From: JAGWAJ01 sp026707615
GTDB lineage: Bacteria > Acidobacteriota > Vicinamibacteria > Vicinamibacterales > UBA8438
Assembly (NCBI GenBank): GCA_965207595.1
Contig: CBDBMW010000011.1
Span: 62,001-126,000 of the forward strand
Reading direction: 5' to 3'
Length of the DNA: 64,000 nucleotides
The notes under the pieces are model-generated. The model was given only the letters and a program-made list of their open reading frames with translations, searched no databases and had not been told where the DNA came from. The position numbers and the translations under genes are program-made. Shown here in pieces: positions 54,389 to 61,959 of this stretch (position 1 is the stretch's first letter; each line of letters starts with the position of its first letter).

Positions 54389-54617
54389 TCAATCGTGGCC
54401 CACCACGGCCGCGACGCGTCTGGCCCGCAACGCGGCGACCGTGATGCGTTCGTCCGCGGTGTCGAGTGCCACGACCGCCTCGCGGAGCGCCGTCGCGAGC
54501 GACCGCCCCTTCGGACCGCTCGATTCGCTCGGCATCGAGCGCGAGGCGCGCCACGGCCTCCCGTGCGGCACCGACCTCCTGCCGGGCCCTTGCCCACTGC
54601 GGCGTGCCGCGCGTCAT
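54389..54617 (-). pseudogene. small helical protein, frameshifted
   Basis: From ATG 54617: MTRGTPQWARARQEVGAARE then AVARLALDAERIER. A one-base shift near 54515 gives GPKGRSLATALREAVVALDT and ITVAALRARRVAAVVGHD, ending at a stop at 54389. Together a ~75-residue helical protein of unknown family. Its ATG overlaps (ATGA) the end of the upstream reading frame. Confidence 0.5.
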
Positions 54618-54897
54618 CCGTCAATCGAGACGTTCCCGGAGGAGGAGCCGGGGCCTGACCCTTCAACGACGGGCCGGTGCTTCCGCTCCCGGTTGTGGCC
54701 TTCGTGGTCCTCGCCCGGCGCTCCGTGGCCCGGGCTTCGGCTGCCGTCCGCATGCCGTGCACGCGCAGCACCATGTCGACGTCCGCGTAGCTCCAGGTTC
54801 GGACCAGGTCGGCGAGGGACTGGCCTGTCCGCGCGGCCAGCGCGCGAAGCCGCTCCATGGTCGCCGGGTCCAGGCGCATCGTCTGGTAGAGCGCCAT
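54614..54897 (-). CDS. ribbon-helix-helix (CopG/MetJ-like) protein
   Basis: Starts at ATG 54897: MALYQTMRLDPATMERLRAL then AARTGQSLADLVRTWSY, an RHH pattern (strand, helix, turn, helix) of small repressors and antitoxins. A charged tail follows. The frame stays open to 54352, but a stop at 54614-54616 in the neighbouring frame, overlapping the next ATG, suggests that the natural end is there and that one frameshift lies in the tail. DNA-binding role inferred. Confidence 0.55.
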
Positions 54898-54933
54898 GTC
54901 CAGCGCTTATCATAGCGCCATGTGTGGTTTCTG

Positions 54934-55197
54934 ATGACAAGGTGCGAGCACTGCGGCGCAGTGACCGAAGGTGTCCAGCAAAGGACTCCGGGACCTGACC
55001 GGTCGGGTCGAGCAGCGGCCGGAGTACAAGCCGGCGCGGGCGAGTTGGAGTTGCAGGTCCCGGCGATGCTGCTGAACGTGCTGTCGCTGGTGGGTCCGGT
55101 CGTTCGCGCTCGGTGCGTGCTTGCGGCGTTCTATTCGTCGGTGGCGCGGCCGGGGACCCGGCGCCCGGCGAATGGGGGAACGGCTGGCGATGGCTGA
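54934..55197 (+). CDS. small CEHCG protein upstream of the PAS-PP2C gene
   Basis: An 87-residue frame from ATG 54934: MTRCEHCGAVTEGVQ, then a basic linker and LELQVPAMLLNVLSLVGPVV. It matches the 53988-54275 protein in the CEHCG motif and the ...VGPVVRAR segment, so the two are paralogues on opposite strands. Its stop overlaps the start of the PAS-PP2C gene, suggesting coupled translation. It might bind metal through the CxxC pair; function is unknown. Confidence 0.5.
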   Translation: MTRCEHCGAVTEGVQQRTPGPDRSGRAAAGVQAGAGELELQVPAMLLNVLSLVGPVVRARCVLAAFYSSVARPGTRRPANGGTAGDG

Positions 55198-56335
55198 CGC
55201 CGAACGGTGGACGCGGTCGACGCTCGGGCTGCTGGAGACGACGCCGGACGCCGTGGTGGTCGTCGACGGTACCGGCACGATCGGTTACGCCAACCGGCTG
55301 ATCGAGCCGCTGTTCGGCTACCGCCCGGAGGACCTCGTGGGGCGCGCGGTCGAGGTCCTGGTCCCGGCGGCGGTGCGGGAACGGCACCATCGCCACCGCG
55401 CGGACTGCGGCAAGGAGCCGGCGGCCCGCGGGATCGGCTCGGGCGCCGACCTGCTCGGCCTGCATCGCAGCGGCCGGGAGTTCCCGGTCGACATCGCGCT
55501 CAGCCCGATCGACTCCGACGCGGGCCGGCTGGTGATCGCGGCCGTGCGCGACATGACCGACCGCCGACGCATCGAGTCCGCCTTGCGGAAAGCCAACGAG
55601 AAGCTGGAGCGGGAGCTGGTCACGGCGGCGAAGATCCAGACGTCGCTGCTGCCGGGGCGGCCGGCCGGGATCCCGGGCATCGACGTGGAGTGGCTCTACG
55701 AGCCGTGCGAGAAGCTGGGCGGCGACAGCTTCAACGCCTTCAAGATCAGCGACGGGCTCGTGGGCTTCTACATGCTCGACGTGACGGGGCACGGGATGGT
55801 GGCGGCGCTGCAGTCGGTGGCACTGACGCGCGTCCTCGCCTCGACGTGGACGGCCGCGGGGCGACCGTCGTCTGCGCAGCTCACGAAGTGGCTGAACGCG
55901 GAGTTCCCGGTCGACCCGGACGTCTGGCAGTGCTTCACGTTCCTGTGCGGCGTCGTCGACCTGTCGGCGGGGTGGTTGCGGTACGCGAACGCGGGCCACC
56001 CGGGTCCGGTCCACGTGCCGCTGTGCGGCGAGCCGGCCGCCCTGGAGGCCGCGGGGCTGCCGATCGGCTGGTTCGACGACGCGGAGTACGACGAGTTCTC
56101 GGTGCGGGTCCACCCGGGGGACCGCCTCTACCTCCACTCGGACGGGCTGACTGAGGTGATGAAACGGCCGAGGACGACTTCGGCGTCAGCGGGCTGATGG
56201 CGTCGCTGCAGGCAACGCGGGACTGACCTTGGGCGAGACGGTGCGGGAAGTGCGCCGCGCAGCCGGCGGATGGCGGGGCCGCGAGGAACTCGACGACGAC
56301 TTGACGCTGCTGGCGCTCGAGGTCGCGGCCGGGTG
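55190..56335 (+). pseudogene. PAS-PP2C phosphatase with two 3' frameshifts
   Basis: Paralogue of the gene at 40446-41615. PAS (DAVVVVDGTGTIGYANRLIE, LFGYRPEDLVGR) and PP2C motifs (LGGDSFNAFKI, MLDVTGHGMVAALQS, RYANAGHPGPV, LYLHSDGLTEVM) are intact up to 56160. Then the frame shifts to AEDDFGVSGLMASLQATRD, stops, and shifts again to TLGETVREVRRAAGGWRGRE and LDDDLTLLALEVAAG, ending at 56335. The final Asp-Asp metal motif is therefore out of frame. The open frame alone ends at 56197. Start ATG 55190. The product would be a PP2C lacking one metal-binding Asp pair. Confidence 0.8.
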
Positions 56336-56383
56336 AGCTCCCGGCCGGCGGCCCGCGGGGGAACGGCGGAGGGGAGGTTTACC

Positions 56384-56668
56384 GTGACGAAGGAGCGGCG
56401 GCAGCAGGTGCGCGAGATCCTCGATCACGTGTTCCGTTCCGTGCATGGGAACGTGACGTCGGGGAAGCCGATGTCGGTCAAGGACTGCTATCGGGCGTTC
56501 CGGCTCGTGGAGCGAACGCTCAGCCTGGAGCGGACGCTCGTGGCCGAGGCGAGGGCCGAGGAGTCCGGCTCGGCGGAGGCCAGAGGGCGGCGGGATTTCG
56601 TTTCGCAACCCTCGTCGCCGGCGGGCGGTGGCCGCACCAGCCCGCGCGAATCGGAAACTCCACGATGA
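56384..56668 (+). CDS. small hypothetical protein before the sigma factor
   Basis: A 94-residue protein starting at GTG 56384 with GGAGGGGAGG upstream. A helical N-terminal half (RRQQVREILDHVFRSVHGN, SVKDCYRAFRLVERTLSLER) is followed by a Ser/Arg-rich tail. Its stop overlaps the ATG of the ECF sigma gene, so the two are translationally coupled. It might be a regulator of that sigma factor, but it has no zinc motif or membrane segment of a classical anti-sigma factor. Confidence 0.6.
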   Translation: MTKERRQQVREILDHVFRSVHGNVTSGKPMSVKDCYRAFRLVERTLSLERTLVAEARAEESGSAEARGRRDFVSQPSSPAGGGRTSPRESETPR

Positions 56669-57270
56669 ATAAGGGAACCGCAGACGTGACGCGAACTTCG
56701 GGTGCCGGAGAGCAGGAGGCGCCGCCCCCGCCCTTCGAAGAAGCGATCCGGTGTCCGTTGATCGACCGGGACCCCGAGGCGTGGCTGCGGTGCTGCACGG
56801 CGCGGTTCCTGCCCGTCGCCCGCCGCGTCGCTGGCGACGACGCGACCGCGCGCGATGCCCTGCAGGAGAGCTGGGTCATCGTGCTGGAGAAGCTGTACCA
56901 GTACCGGGGCGGGCCGCCCGCCTGCGGCTGGGTCGGCGCGATCGTGCGCCACGAGGCCGGGCATGCCGCAGCGAGAACGAACCGCGACGCGCCGCTCCGG
57001 ACCGAGGAGCCCAGTCAGGTCCAGACGGGCTTCGACGAAGTGCTCTACCGGCGGCAGCTGGTGCGCGTCCTGCTGGAGGCGATTGACCATCTGCCGCCCA
57101 CGTACGCCGATGTCGTCCGGATGCGCGACCTCGACGAGCGCCCCGTCGCCGAGGTCGCGCAGGAACTCCACATCTCCCGCTCCAACGTGGCGGTGCGCCT
57201 GCATCGCGCCCACAAGCTTCTGCGACGCCGCCTCCTGCGGGCGCTCGGCCCACCGCGAGAGAATCTGTAA
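56665..57270 (+). CDS. ECF-type RNA polymerase sigma factor
   Basis: A 201-residue sigma-70-family protein. Region 2 (~40-110) contains ARDALQESWVIVLEKLYQYR, like the DxxQxxxxxxW core-binding motif, and ACGWVGAIVRHEAGHAA. Region 4 (~140-195) has LPPTYADVVRMRDLDERPVA then VAQELHISRSNVAVRLHRAH, the HTH that reads the -35 box. It directs RNA polymerase to a small regulon. Coupled to the upstream small gene and followed by a thioredoxin-like lipoprotein gene 75 bp later, possibly a target. Confidence 0.88.
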   Translation: MNKGTADVTRTSGAGEQEAPPPPFEEAIRCPLIDRDPEAWLRCCTARFLPVARRVAGDDATARDALQESWVIVLEKLYQYRGGPPACGWVGAIVRHEAGHAAARTNRDAPLRTEEPSQVQTGFDEVLYRRQLVRVLLEAIDHLPPTYADVVRMRDLDERPVAEVAQELHISRSNVAVRLHRAHKLLRRRLLRALGPPRENL

Positions 57271-57344
57271 CCGTTCGCTGCCGCCGGCCCTCTTCTCCCT
57301 CAAGGGGCGTCGTGAAACATCGAGTGTCGGAAGGGAGATGTCGA

Positions 57345-58502
57345 ATGGCGACACGAGCGCGTGCGGTCGGAGGGGTCATCGTTGCGGCCAGCGTGCTGGC
57401 GAGCGTGGCCTGTGAGCGCATCGTCGGCCGCGAAGTGCCACTGGTGACGCGCAACGCGCACTTCGGACCTGAGTGGGGCGTCGTGGAGGACTACACCGCC
57501 GCCCAGGGTTCGGGTTCCGCGTCGGACGGTACCCTGCGGGAGGCCTCGACCTCCCGTCCGGACGCCAGCCAGGCCATCGCCGCTGCCTTGGCGATCCTGG
57601 AGATAGGTGGCGCGCATCCGAAGGCGGTCGAAGCGGCGGAGTTCCTCATCCTGCAGGTGGATCTCGACGGCATCGGGGAAGCCGACCAGCACGTGTCCGC
57701 GGGTGCGAGGGCCCTCCTCCAGCACGCGCCCGACTACGGAAGGTGGCCCAGGGTACTGAACCGGCTGCATCACCGCAGGGCGCTGGGACCGGCCGTCGAT
57801 GCGTTCTTCGAGGACCTGGCGTCCGGATCCGGAGATCCGGCGCTGCGGGCCACGGGCCAGTACTACGTCGCGGCTGGGCTCATGCGGTCCGCGAACGCGG
57901 TGCCGGGCGCCACCGCCGCCGCGGAAGACCTTCGACGACGTGCCATCGAGGCAGCCGCCGGACTGAGCGCCGGCGTCGAACGGAACCCGTTCCTGGGGAT
58001 CATCCCCAACCACCGGTCTGCCGAGCCGATAACGTTGGCCGAGGCCGAAGCGGACCTGATCCGCAGCATCGAGCACGGGACGGTGGCCGGCACGTTGCCG
58101 GACCTGCTCGGAACCCGGCTCGCCGGCGGCGACGAACGCCTGTCGAGCTATCGCGGCCGGGTCGTGCTGCTCGACTTCTGGGCGACCTGGTGCCCACCGT
58201 GCCGCACGGCCTTGCCGAAGCTCCGGGAGCTGGTCGCGGAGCTGCCGGCCGATCGGTTCGCCTTGATCGCGATCAGCGTGGACGAGGAGCGCGAGACCGT
58301 TGCGCGCTTCCTGGCGGATGAGCCCATGCCCTGGACCATCTGGCACGCCGGCACCGAGGGCGAGGCCGCCCAGCTCCTGCGCGTTTCCTTCTTCCCGACC
58401 TACGTCCTCGCTGACGAACGCGGCCGAGTCCTCGCGCGAAGCAACGAACTCGAGGAACTCAGGCCTCTGATCGACGAGGCTCTCAGCAGCAAGGAGGGAT
58501 GA
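57345..58502 (+). CDS. TlpA-like thioredoxin lipoprotein
   Basis: A 385-residue exported protein. ATG 57345 has AAGGGAG at the right spacing; GTG 57312 is also open. A hydrophobic N-terminus ends LASVAC, a possible lipobox. Residues ~50-245 are a helical domain of unknown type. The C-terminal thioredoxin domain holds VVLLDFWATWCPPCRTALPK with CPPC at 283-286 and the cis-Pro in VSFFPTYVL, as in TlpA/ResA thiol-disulfide proteins of the envelope. Intact. The next gene starts 2 bp after its stop. Confidence 0.88.
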   Translation: MATRARAVGGVIVAASVLASVACERIVGREVPLVTRNAHFGPEWGVVEDYTAAQGSGSASDGTLREASTSRPDASQAIAAALAILEIGGAHPKAVEAAEFLILQVDLDGIGEADQHVSAGARALLQHAPDYGRWPRVLNRLHHRRALGPAVDAFFEDLASGSGDPALRATGQYYVAAGLMRSANAVPGATAAAEDLRRRAIEAAAGLSAGVERNPFLGIIPNHRSAEPITLAEAEADLIRSIEHGTVAGTLPDLLGTRLAGGDERLSSYRGRVVLLDFWATWCPPCRTALPKLRELVAELPADRFALIAISVDEERETVARFLADEPMPWTIWHAGTEGEAAQLLRVSFFPTYVLADERGRVLARSNELEELRPLIDEALSSKEG

Positions 58503-58503
58503 G

Positions 58504-58821
58504 ATGACGGCTTGGCAGAACGCGGATACCAGCGCGCGGCTGCGTGGCTGCGAAACGCACCTCCTGGTCTCCGTGGCGGACGACGGCAAGACCGACGGCC
58601 GGCGGACTGGCCTGATCGTTCCACGAGAGAGCAACCTGCCCGGCGCCGTGAAATACCAGCTGCTCTCCCAGGCGCGCCGACGAGCTCAGGAGACAGCGCG
58701 CCGCGTCCTGGTGGATGTTGAGACCTGGGGCCATGCTCGCCACTTCCCCCGGCGACGCTCGCGGCGGAGACAGTCAATGGGCAGTTCGAGCGGACGCTCG
58801 CGGTCGTCAGCGACCCCCTGA
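58504..58821 (+). CDS. small hypothetical protein (probably frameshifted at 3' end)
   Basis: A 105-residue frame starting 2 bp after the TlpA-like gene (GGAGGGATG overlap region as ribosome site). The first ~80 residues (MTAWQNADTSARLRGCETHL, VPRESNLPGAVKYQLLSQAR) look protein-like. From 58730 another frame reads ATLAAETVNGQFERTLAVVS and DPLTLDTRSGSGRIAVTV, which looks like its natural continuation, so one base may have been lost near there. Family unknown. Same operon as the TlpA-like gene. Confidence 0.5.
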   Translation: MTAWQNADTSARLRGCETHLLVSVADDGKTDGRRTGLIVPRESNLPGAVKYQLLSQARRRAQETARRVLVDVETWGHARHFPRRRSRRRQSMGSSSGRSRSSATP

Positions 58822-59008
58822 CGCTGGACACCCGTAGCGGGAGTGGACGGATTGCGGTGACTGTCGGCGTCGCGCGGGGACGAAACCGGGGAGAACGGAC
58901 GCCGCACGTGGCGAATCACCGCGCGGCCGCTGGGGTCGCCCAACGAGATCATCCGATGCCGCCACCCGGTCGGTGTGGCCTCGCATGTCATCGCGGGAGG
59001 AGAACGCC

Positions 59009-59305
59009 ATGCTCCACGGCGAAGCACTGCGGCAGGTCGGCAAGCTCATCGCCGACTGCGATCGGCGCCTGTTGTTGTACGCCCTCACCGAGGAGTACCT
59101 CGACGCGCTGGCTCGGGCGGCCGCGACAGCCGTCAAGGGCGCGGTCGCGGAAGACCATGCGATGTTGGGCGGCGGAACCCGGCGGCGTTTGGATGGTGCT
59201 GAACCCGATCCAAGGCTTGAAGGAAGCGTCTGGGCGGGCATCGTCGTCAAGGGCCAATCCGGACGAGCGCCGCGGAGCCGGCGTCCGGGCCGCAGCCCCC
59301 CGTAG
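59009..59305 (+). CDS. small hypothetical protein
   Basis: A 98-residue frame from ATG 59009, with GGGAGGAGAA upstream. The first 50 residues are helical and well formed (LHGEALRQVGKLIADCDRRL, LYALTEEYLDALARAAATAV), followed by a Gly/Arg-rich tail that may reflect a frameshift. Unknown family. Confidence 0.45.
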   Translation: MLHGEALRQVGKLIADCDRRLLLYALTEEYLDALARAAATAVKGAVAEDHAMLGGGTRRRLDGAEPDPRLEGSVWAGIVVKGQSGRAPRSRRPGRSPP

Positions 59306-59530
59306 CCGGGTCGGGAGTGGAGCGAAGAGCCTGGACGCCGGTGAGCACACGCTCACGCTATCCGCCCGACGATGGCGGCGGCTGCGCTATGGCGGCTGAA
59401 GCCCTGTCCACCATGTCAGAAAAGCTGGAGTCGTCCGGTACAATCCTGAATCGTCCGTATGTGACTGAATAATCAACTATTACTATCATTTCACCAGCTT
59501 GACGCCGGCCGGACCCGTCCGCTACGATCC

Positions 59531-59565
59531 GCCAGTATCCGCCACTTACTGAGGGGTATACTGGC
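59531..59565. promoter_or_regulatory. inverted repeat over the integrase start region
   Basis: GCCAGTAT (59531-59538) and ATACTGGC (59558-59565) form a perfect 8-bp inverted repeat whose right arm ends 4 bp before the integrase ATG and whose loop contains the GAGGGG ribosome site. It could be an operator, a translation-blocking hairpin or a recombinase site. The 100 bp upstream are AT-rich. Confidence 0.5.
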
Positions 59566-59569
59566 AGAG

Positions 59570-60802
59570 ATGGAACTCCCGAATCGACCCCGGACCGCCA
59601 AGCCCCACGGCCGCCAGCCGCACCACGCCCTGTCGACCGCCTTCGTCCGCAACGTAGCACAGGCCGGGCGCTACTGCGATGGCGACGGGTTGTACCTCGA
59701 CGTGCAGCCGACCGGCACCCGAAGCTGGGTGCAGCGGCTCGTCATCCGTGGCCGGCGCCGCGAACTCGGGCTCGGCGGCTTCCCGCTCGTCCCGCTCAAG
59801 GATGCCCGCGCGGCTGCGCTCGCCAACCGGAGGCTCGCACGCGCCGGAGGCGATCCACTGGCCGAGAAGCGCCGCCTCAAGAGCATGCCGTCGTTCGCCG
59901 CCGCGGCCGAGGCGGTCCTGGTGCAGATGCGGCCCGGCTGGCGCAACCCCAAGCACGGCAAGGACTGGCTGTCGAGCATGGAACGCTTCGCCTTCCCCCG
60001 GCTCGGCAAGCTGCCCGTCTCCGAGGTGACCAGCGCCGACGTGGTCGAGACGCTGCGGACCGTCTGGCACGAACGGCCGGCGACGGCGCGGCGCGTCCGC
60101 CAGCGTATCAGCACGGTCATGGAGTACGCCGTCGCGCTGAACTACCGGGACGACAACCCGTGCAGCCGGATCGGGCCGGTGCTCGGCCCGCAGCAGGATC
60201 TCGTCCAGCACATGCGGGCGCTGCCGCACCGCGACGCCGCGGCGGCCGTCGCGAAGGTGCGGGCGTCGAAGGTGGCGGCGACCGTCAAGCTGGCGTTCGA
60301 GTTTCTGGTGCTCACCGCGGCGCGGTCCGGCGAGGTGCGCGGCGCACGATGGGACGAGATGGACACGGCGGACCACGTGTGGACCGTCCCCGCGACGCGG
60401 ACCAAGGCGAAGCGCGAGCACCGCGTGCCGCTGACGCGTCGCGCCGAACAGATCCTCGACGCGGCCCGGACGGCCGGCAACGGCGGGCCGCTGGTGTTCC
60501 CGAGCGCCCGCGGCAAGCGCATGAACGACATGGCGCTGTCGGCGCTGCTCAAGACGCTGGAGATCCCCGCCGTGCCTCACGGCTTCCGGTCCACCTTCCG
60601 GGACTGGGCGGCCGAGGAGACGAACCATCCCCGCGAGGTCGTCGAGGCGGCGCTGGCCCACGTCGTCCAGAACAAGGTCGAGGCGGCCTATGCCCGGTCG
60701 GACCTGTTCGAGCGCCGCCGCCGGCTGATGGACGACTGGGCCGCCTACGTCGGCCGGGACCGCGGCGGCGCGGCTCGCGGCGGTAGCGGCGGGCGGTCAT
60801 GA
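59570..60802 (+). CDS. P4-type tyrosine integrase, intact
   Basis: A 410-residue P4-family integrase. The N-terminal arm-binding domain (DUF4102-like: ALSTAFVRNVAQAGRYCDGD, GTRSWVQRLVIRGRRRELGL, VPLKDARAAALANRRLARAG) is followed by the core-binding SAM-like domain (~105-200). The catalytic domain has Arg in LTAARSGEVRGARW, HxxR in VPHGFRSTFRDW, His in EAALAHVVQN and Tyr in KVEAAYARSDLF. It is the only intact member among six related loci in this window. No tRNA gene adjoins it on either side, so its target is not obvious. The following gene and its origin-like upstream DNA are probably part of the same element. Confidence 0.93.
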   Translation: MELPNRPRTAKPHGRQPHHALSTAFVRNVAQAGRYCDGDGLYLDVQPTGTRSWVQRLVIRGRRRELGLGGFPLVPLKDARAAALANRRLARAGGDPLAEKRRLKSMPSFAAAAEAVLVQMRPGWRNPKHGKDWLSSMERFAFPRLGKLPVSEVTSADVVETLRTVWHERPATARRVRQRISTVMEYAVALNYRDDNPCSRIGPVLGPQQDLVQHMRALPHRDAAAAVAKVRASKVAATVKLAFEFLVLTAARSGEVRGARWDEMDTADHVWTVPATRTKAKREHRVPLTRRAEQILDAARTAGNGGPLVFPSARGKRMNDMALSALLKTLEIPAVPHGFRSTFRDWAAEETNHPREVVEAALAHVVQNKVEAAYARSDLFERRRRLMDDWAAYVGRDRGGAARGGSGGRS

Positions 60803-60831
60803 TGTCGCCCAACGTCGGGATTGCCAATCAT

Positions 60832-60958
60832 CGTTACCGTTACCGTTTCCGCTCTCCCCGGGGGGTGGCGGGAAACGGTAACGGTAACGCACTGCGTTTC
60901 CGCGTGCGTTTCCCGACCGTTTACGCCCCGTTTCCATTGGTGTAAACGATGGAAACGG
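60832..60958. promoter_or_regulatory. iteron-like palindrome cluster
   Basis: CGTTACCGTTACCGTTTCC (60832-60850) and its perfect complement at 60871-60889 form a 19-bp inverted repeat with a 20-base loop. To the right, GTTTCC or GTTTAC units recur at 60896, 60908, 60919 and 60930, with their complements at 60942 and 60951. CCGTTTCCAT (60928-60937) pairs with ATGGAAACGG (60949-60958), covering the next gene's start codon. Such spaced hexamers are typical of replication iterons or of a cooperative operator. Confidence 0.75.
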
Positions 60959-61959
60959 ACTCCTCGCCGATCGCGTCGACCCAGGACACGGCCCCGGCCC
61001 CCGTCGCTCATCTTCCGGACCGGGCGGCGGTCCTCGTGCGGCTCGGCTGGCCCCGGCGGGAGGCCGAGTGGCTGGCGCTGGTCTGCCGGCACGGCGGCGT
61101 GTTCCTCCGCTCCCAGTACTTGGCCTTCATCGGCCGGACGAACCCGGCGCTCGCCCATCGCTTCGTTCGGCGCTGCCGCCGGTACGCGGTCGAGGAGCCG
61201 TGCGCCGGCTCCCGGCTGCGGGTCTGCCGGATCGCGTCGCGCACGCTCTATGAACTGCTCGGCGTGGAGCACGTCCGGCATTGCCGGCTCGGTTCGCCGG
61301 AGGTGGTCCTGCGGCGTCTACTGTCGCTCGACTACGTCCTCGAACACCCGCACGCCGCGTGGCTCGCGACCGACGACGAGAAGGTGAACGCGATGACGGC
61401 CACGGGGATCGCCAGGGAGGTGCTGCCACGCCGTCTCTACCGGGGCGCGCTCGGCGGGCTGTTCCGGCACTTCCCCCACAACCTGCCGGTGGCGGCCGAT
61501 GACGAGCGGGCGACGTTCGTCTTCGTGCTCGTCGAGGACGAGACCGAGAGCGCTATCCGCCGGTGGGGCGTGCAGCACGCCGCGTTGTGGACGGCGCTGG
61601 CTGCGGCCGAACGCGCGGTCGAGGTGGTCGTCGTCGGGCGGGACCCGGTTCGCCTCGCGGCGGCCGGCCGGGTGGTCGACCGCTGGAGCCGGGAGCCTGT
61701 GGAGCAGGAGGAGACCGCCGCTCAATGGTGCGAGCAGGCCCGCCGCGAGGAGGAACTGGAATCGATCCGGGCGGCGCTGGTAGCCGGGGACTCCGACGCC
61801 CTGAGACGCTACGGCGACGTGAACGGCGCCCTCGCACGGATGCGCGAGCTGGCGACTGCCAAGGCGGCAGGGTCCGTTCGCGCGAAGCCGGCGATCACGA
61901 CCGGCCGCACGTGGCGGTCTCGAAGGGTACCGGAAGGATGGCTGACACGGACCGGGTAA
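60949..61959 (+). CDS. winged-helix-like protein, candidate replication or control protein
   Basis: A 336-residue protein I cannot assign to a family. Residues ~35-110 (WLALVCRHGGVFLRSQYLAF, IGRTNPALAHRFVRRCRRYA, RIASRTLYELLG) suggest a winged-helix DNA-binding domain, like that of replication-relaxation-type plasmid proteins. A middle domain (DERATFVFVLVEDETESAIR, ALAAAERAVEVVVVGRDPVR) is alpha/beta. The C-terminus is a charged helix ending in basic residues. It starts at ATG 60949, inside the palindrome cluster, so it could bind its own leader. It follows the intact integrase and precedes a noncoding region with strong palindromes; by position it may be the element's replication initiator or regulator. 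Confidence 0.65.
   Translation: METDSSPIASTQDTAPAPVAHLPDRAAVLVRLGWPRREAEWLALVCRHGGVFLRSQYLAFIGRTNPALAHRFVRRCRRYAVEEPCAGSRLRVCRIASRTLYELLGVEHVRHCRLGSPEVVLRRLLSLDYVLEHPHAAWLATDDEKVNAMTATGIAREVLPRRLYRGALGGLFRHFPHNLPVAADDERATFVFVLVEDETESAIRRWGVQHAALWTALAAAERAVEVVVVGRDPVRLAAAGRVVDRWSREPVEQEETAAQWCEQARREEELESIRAALVAGDSDALRRYGDVNGALARMRELATAKAAGSVRAKPAITTGRTWRSRRVPEGWLTRTG

Noticed and set aside
54614..56137. 507-codon minus-strand open frame opposite the PAS-PP2C gene
   Set aside because: Antisense shadow with repetitive Arg/Val/His composition. The + strand encodes clear PAS and PP2C motifs.
59306..59569. Possible attachment site before the intact integrase
   Set aside because: The stretch is AT-rich with a small inverted repeat, but I could not find a matching direct repeat within the window, so no att site is annotated.
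60832..60958. Repeat cluster considered as a CRISPR array
   Set aside because: Units are 6-7 bp without unique spacers of constant length. It fits iterons or operators, not CRISPR. I found no CRISPR array anywhere in the window.
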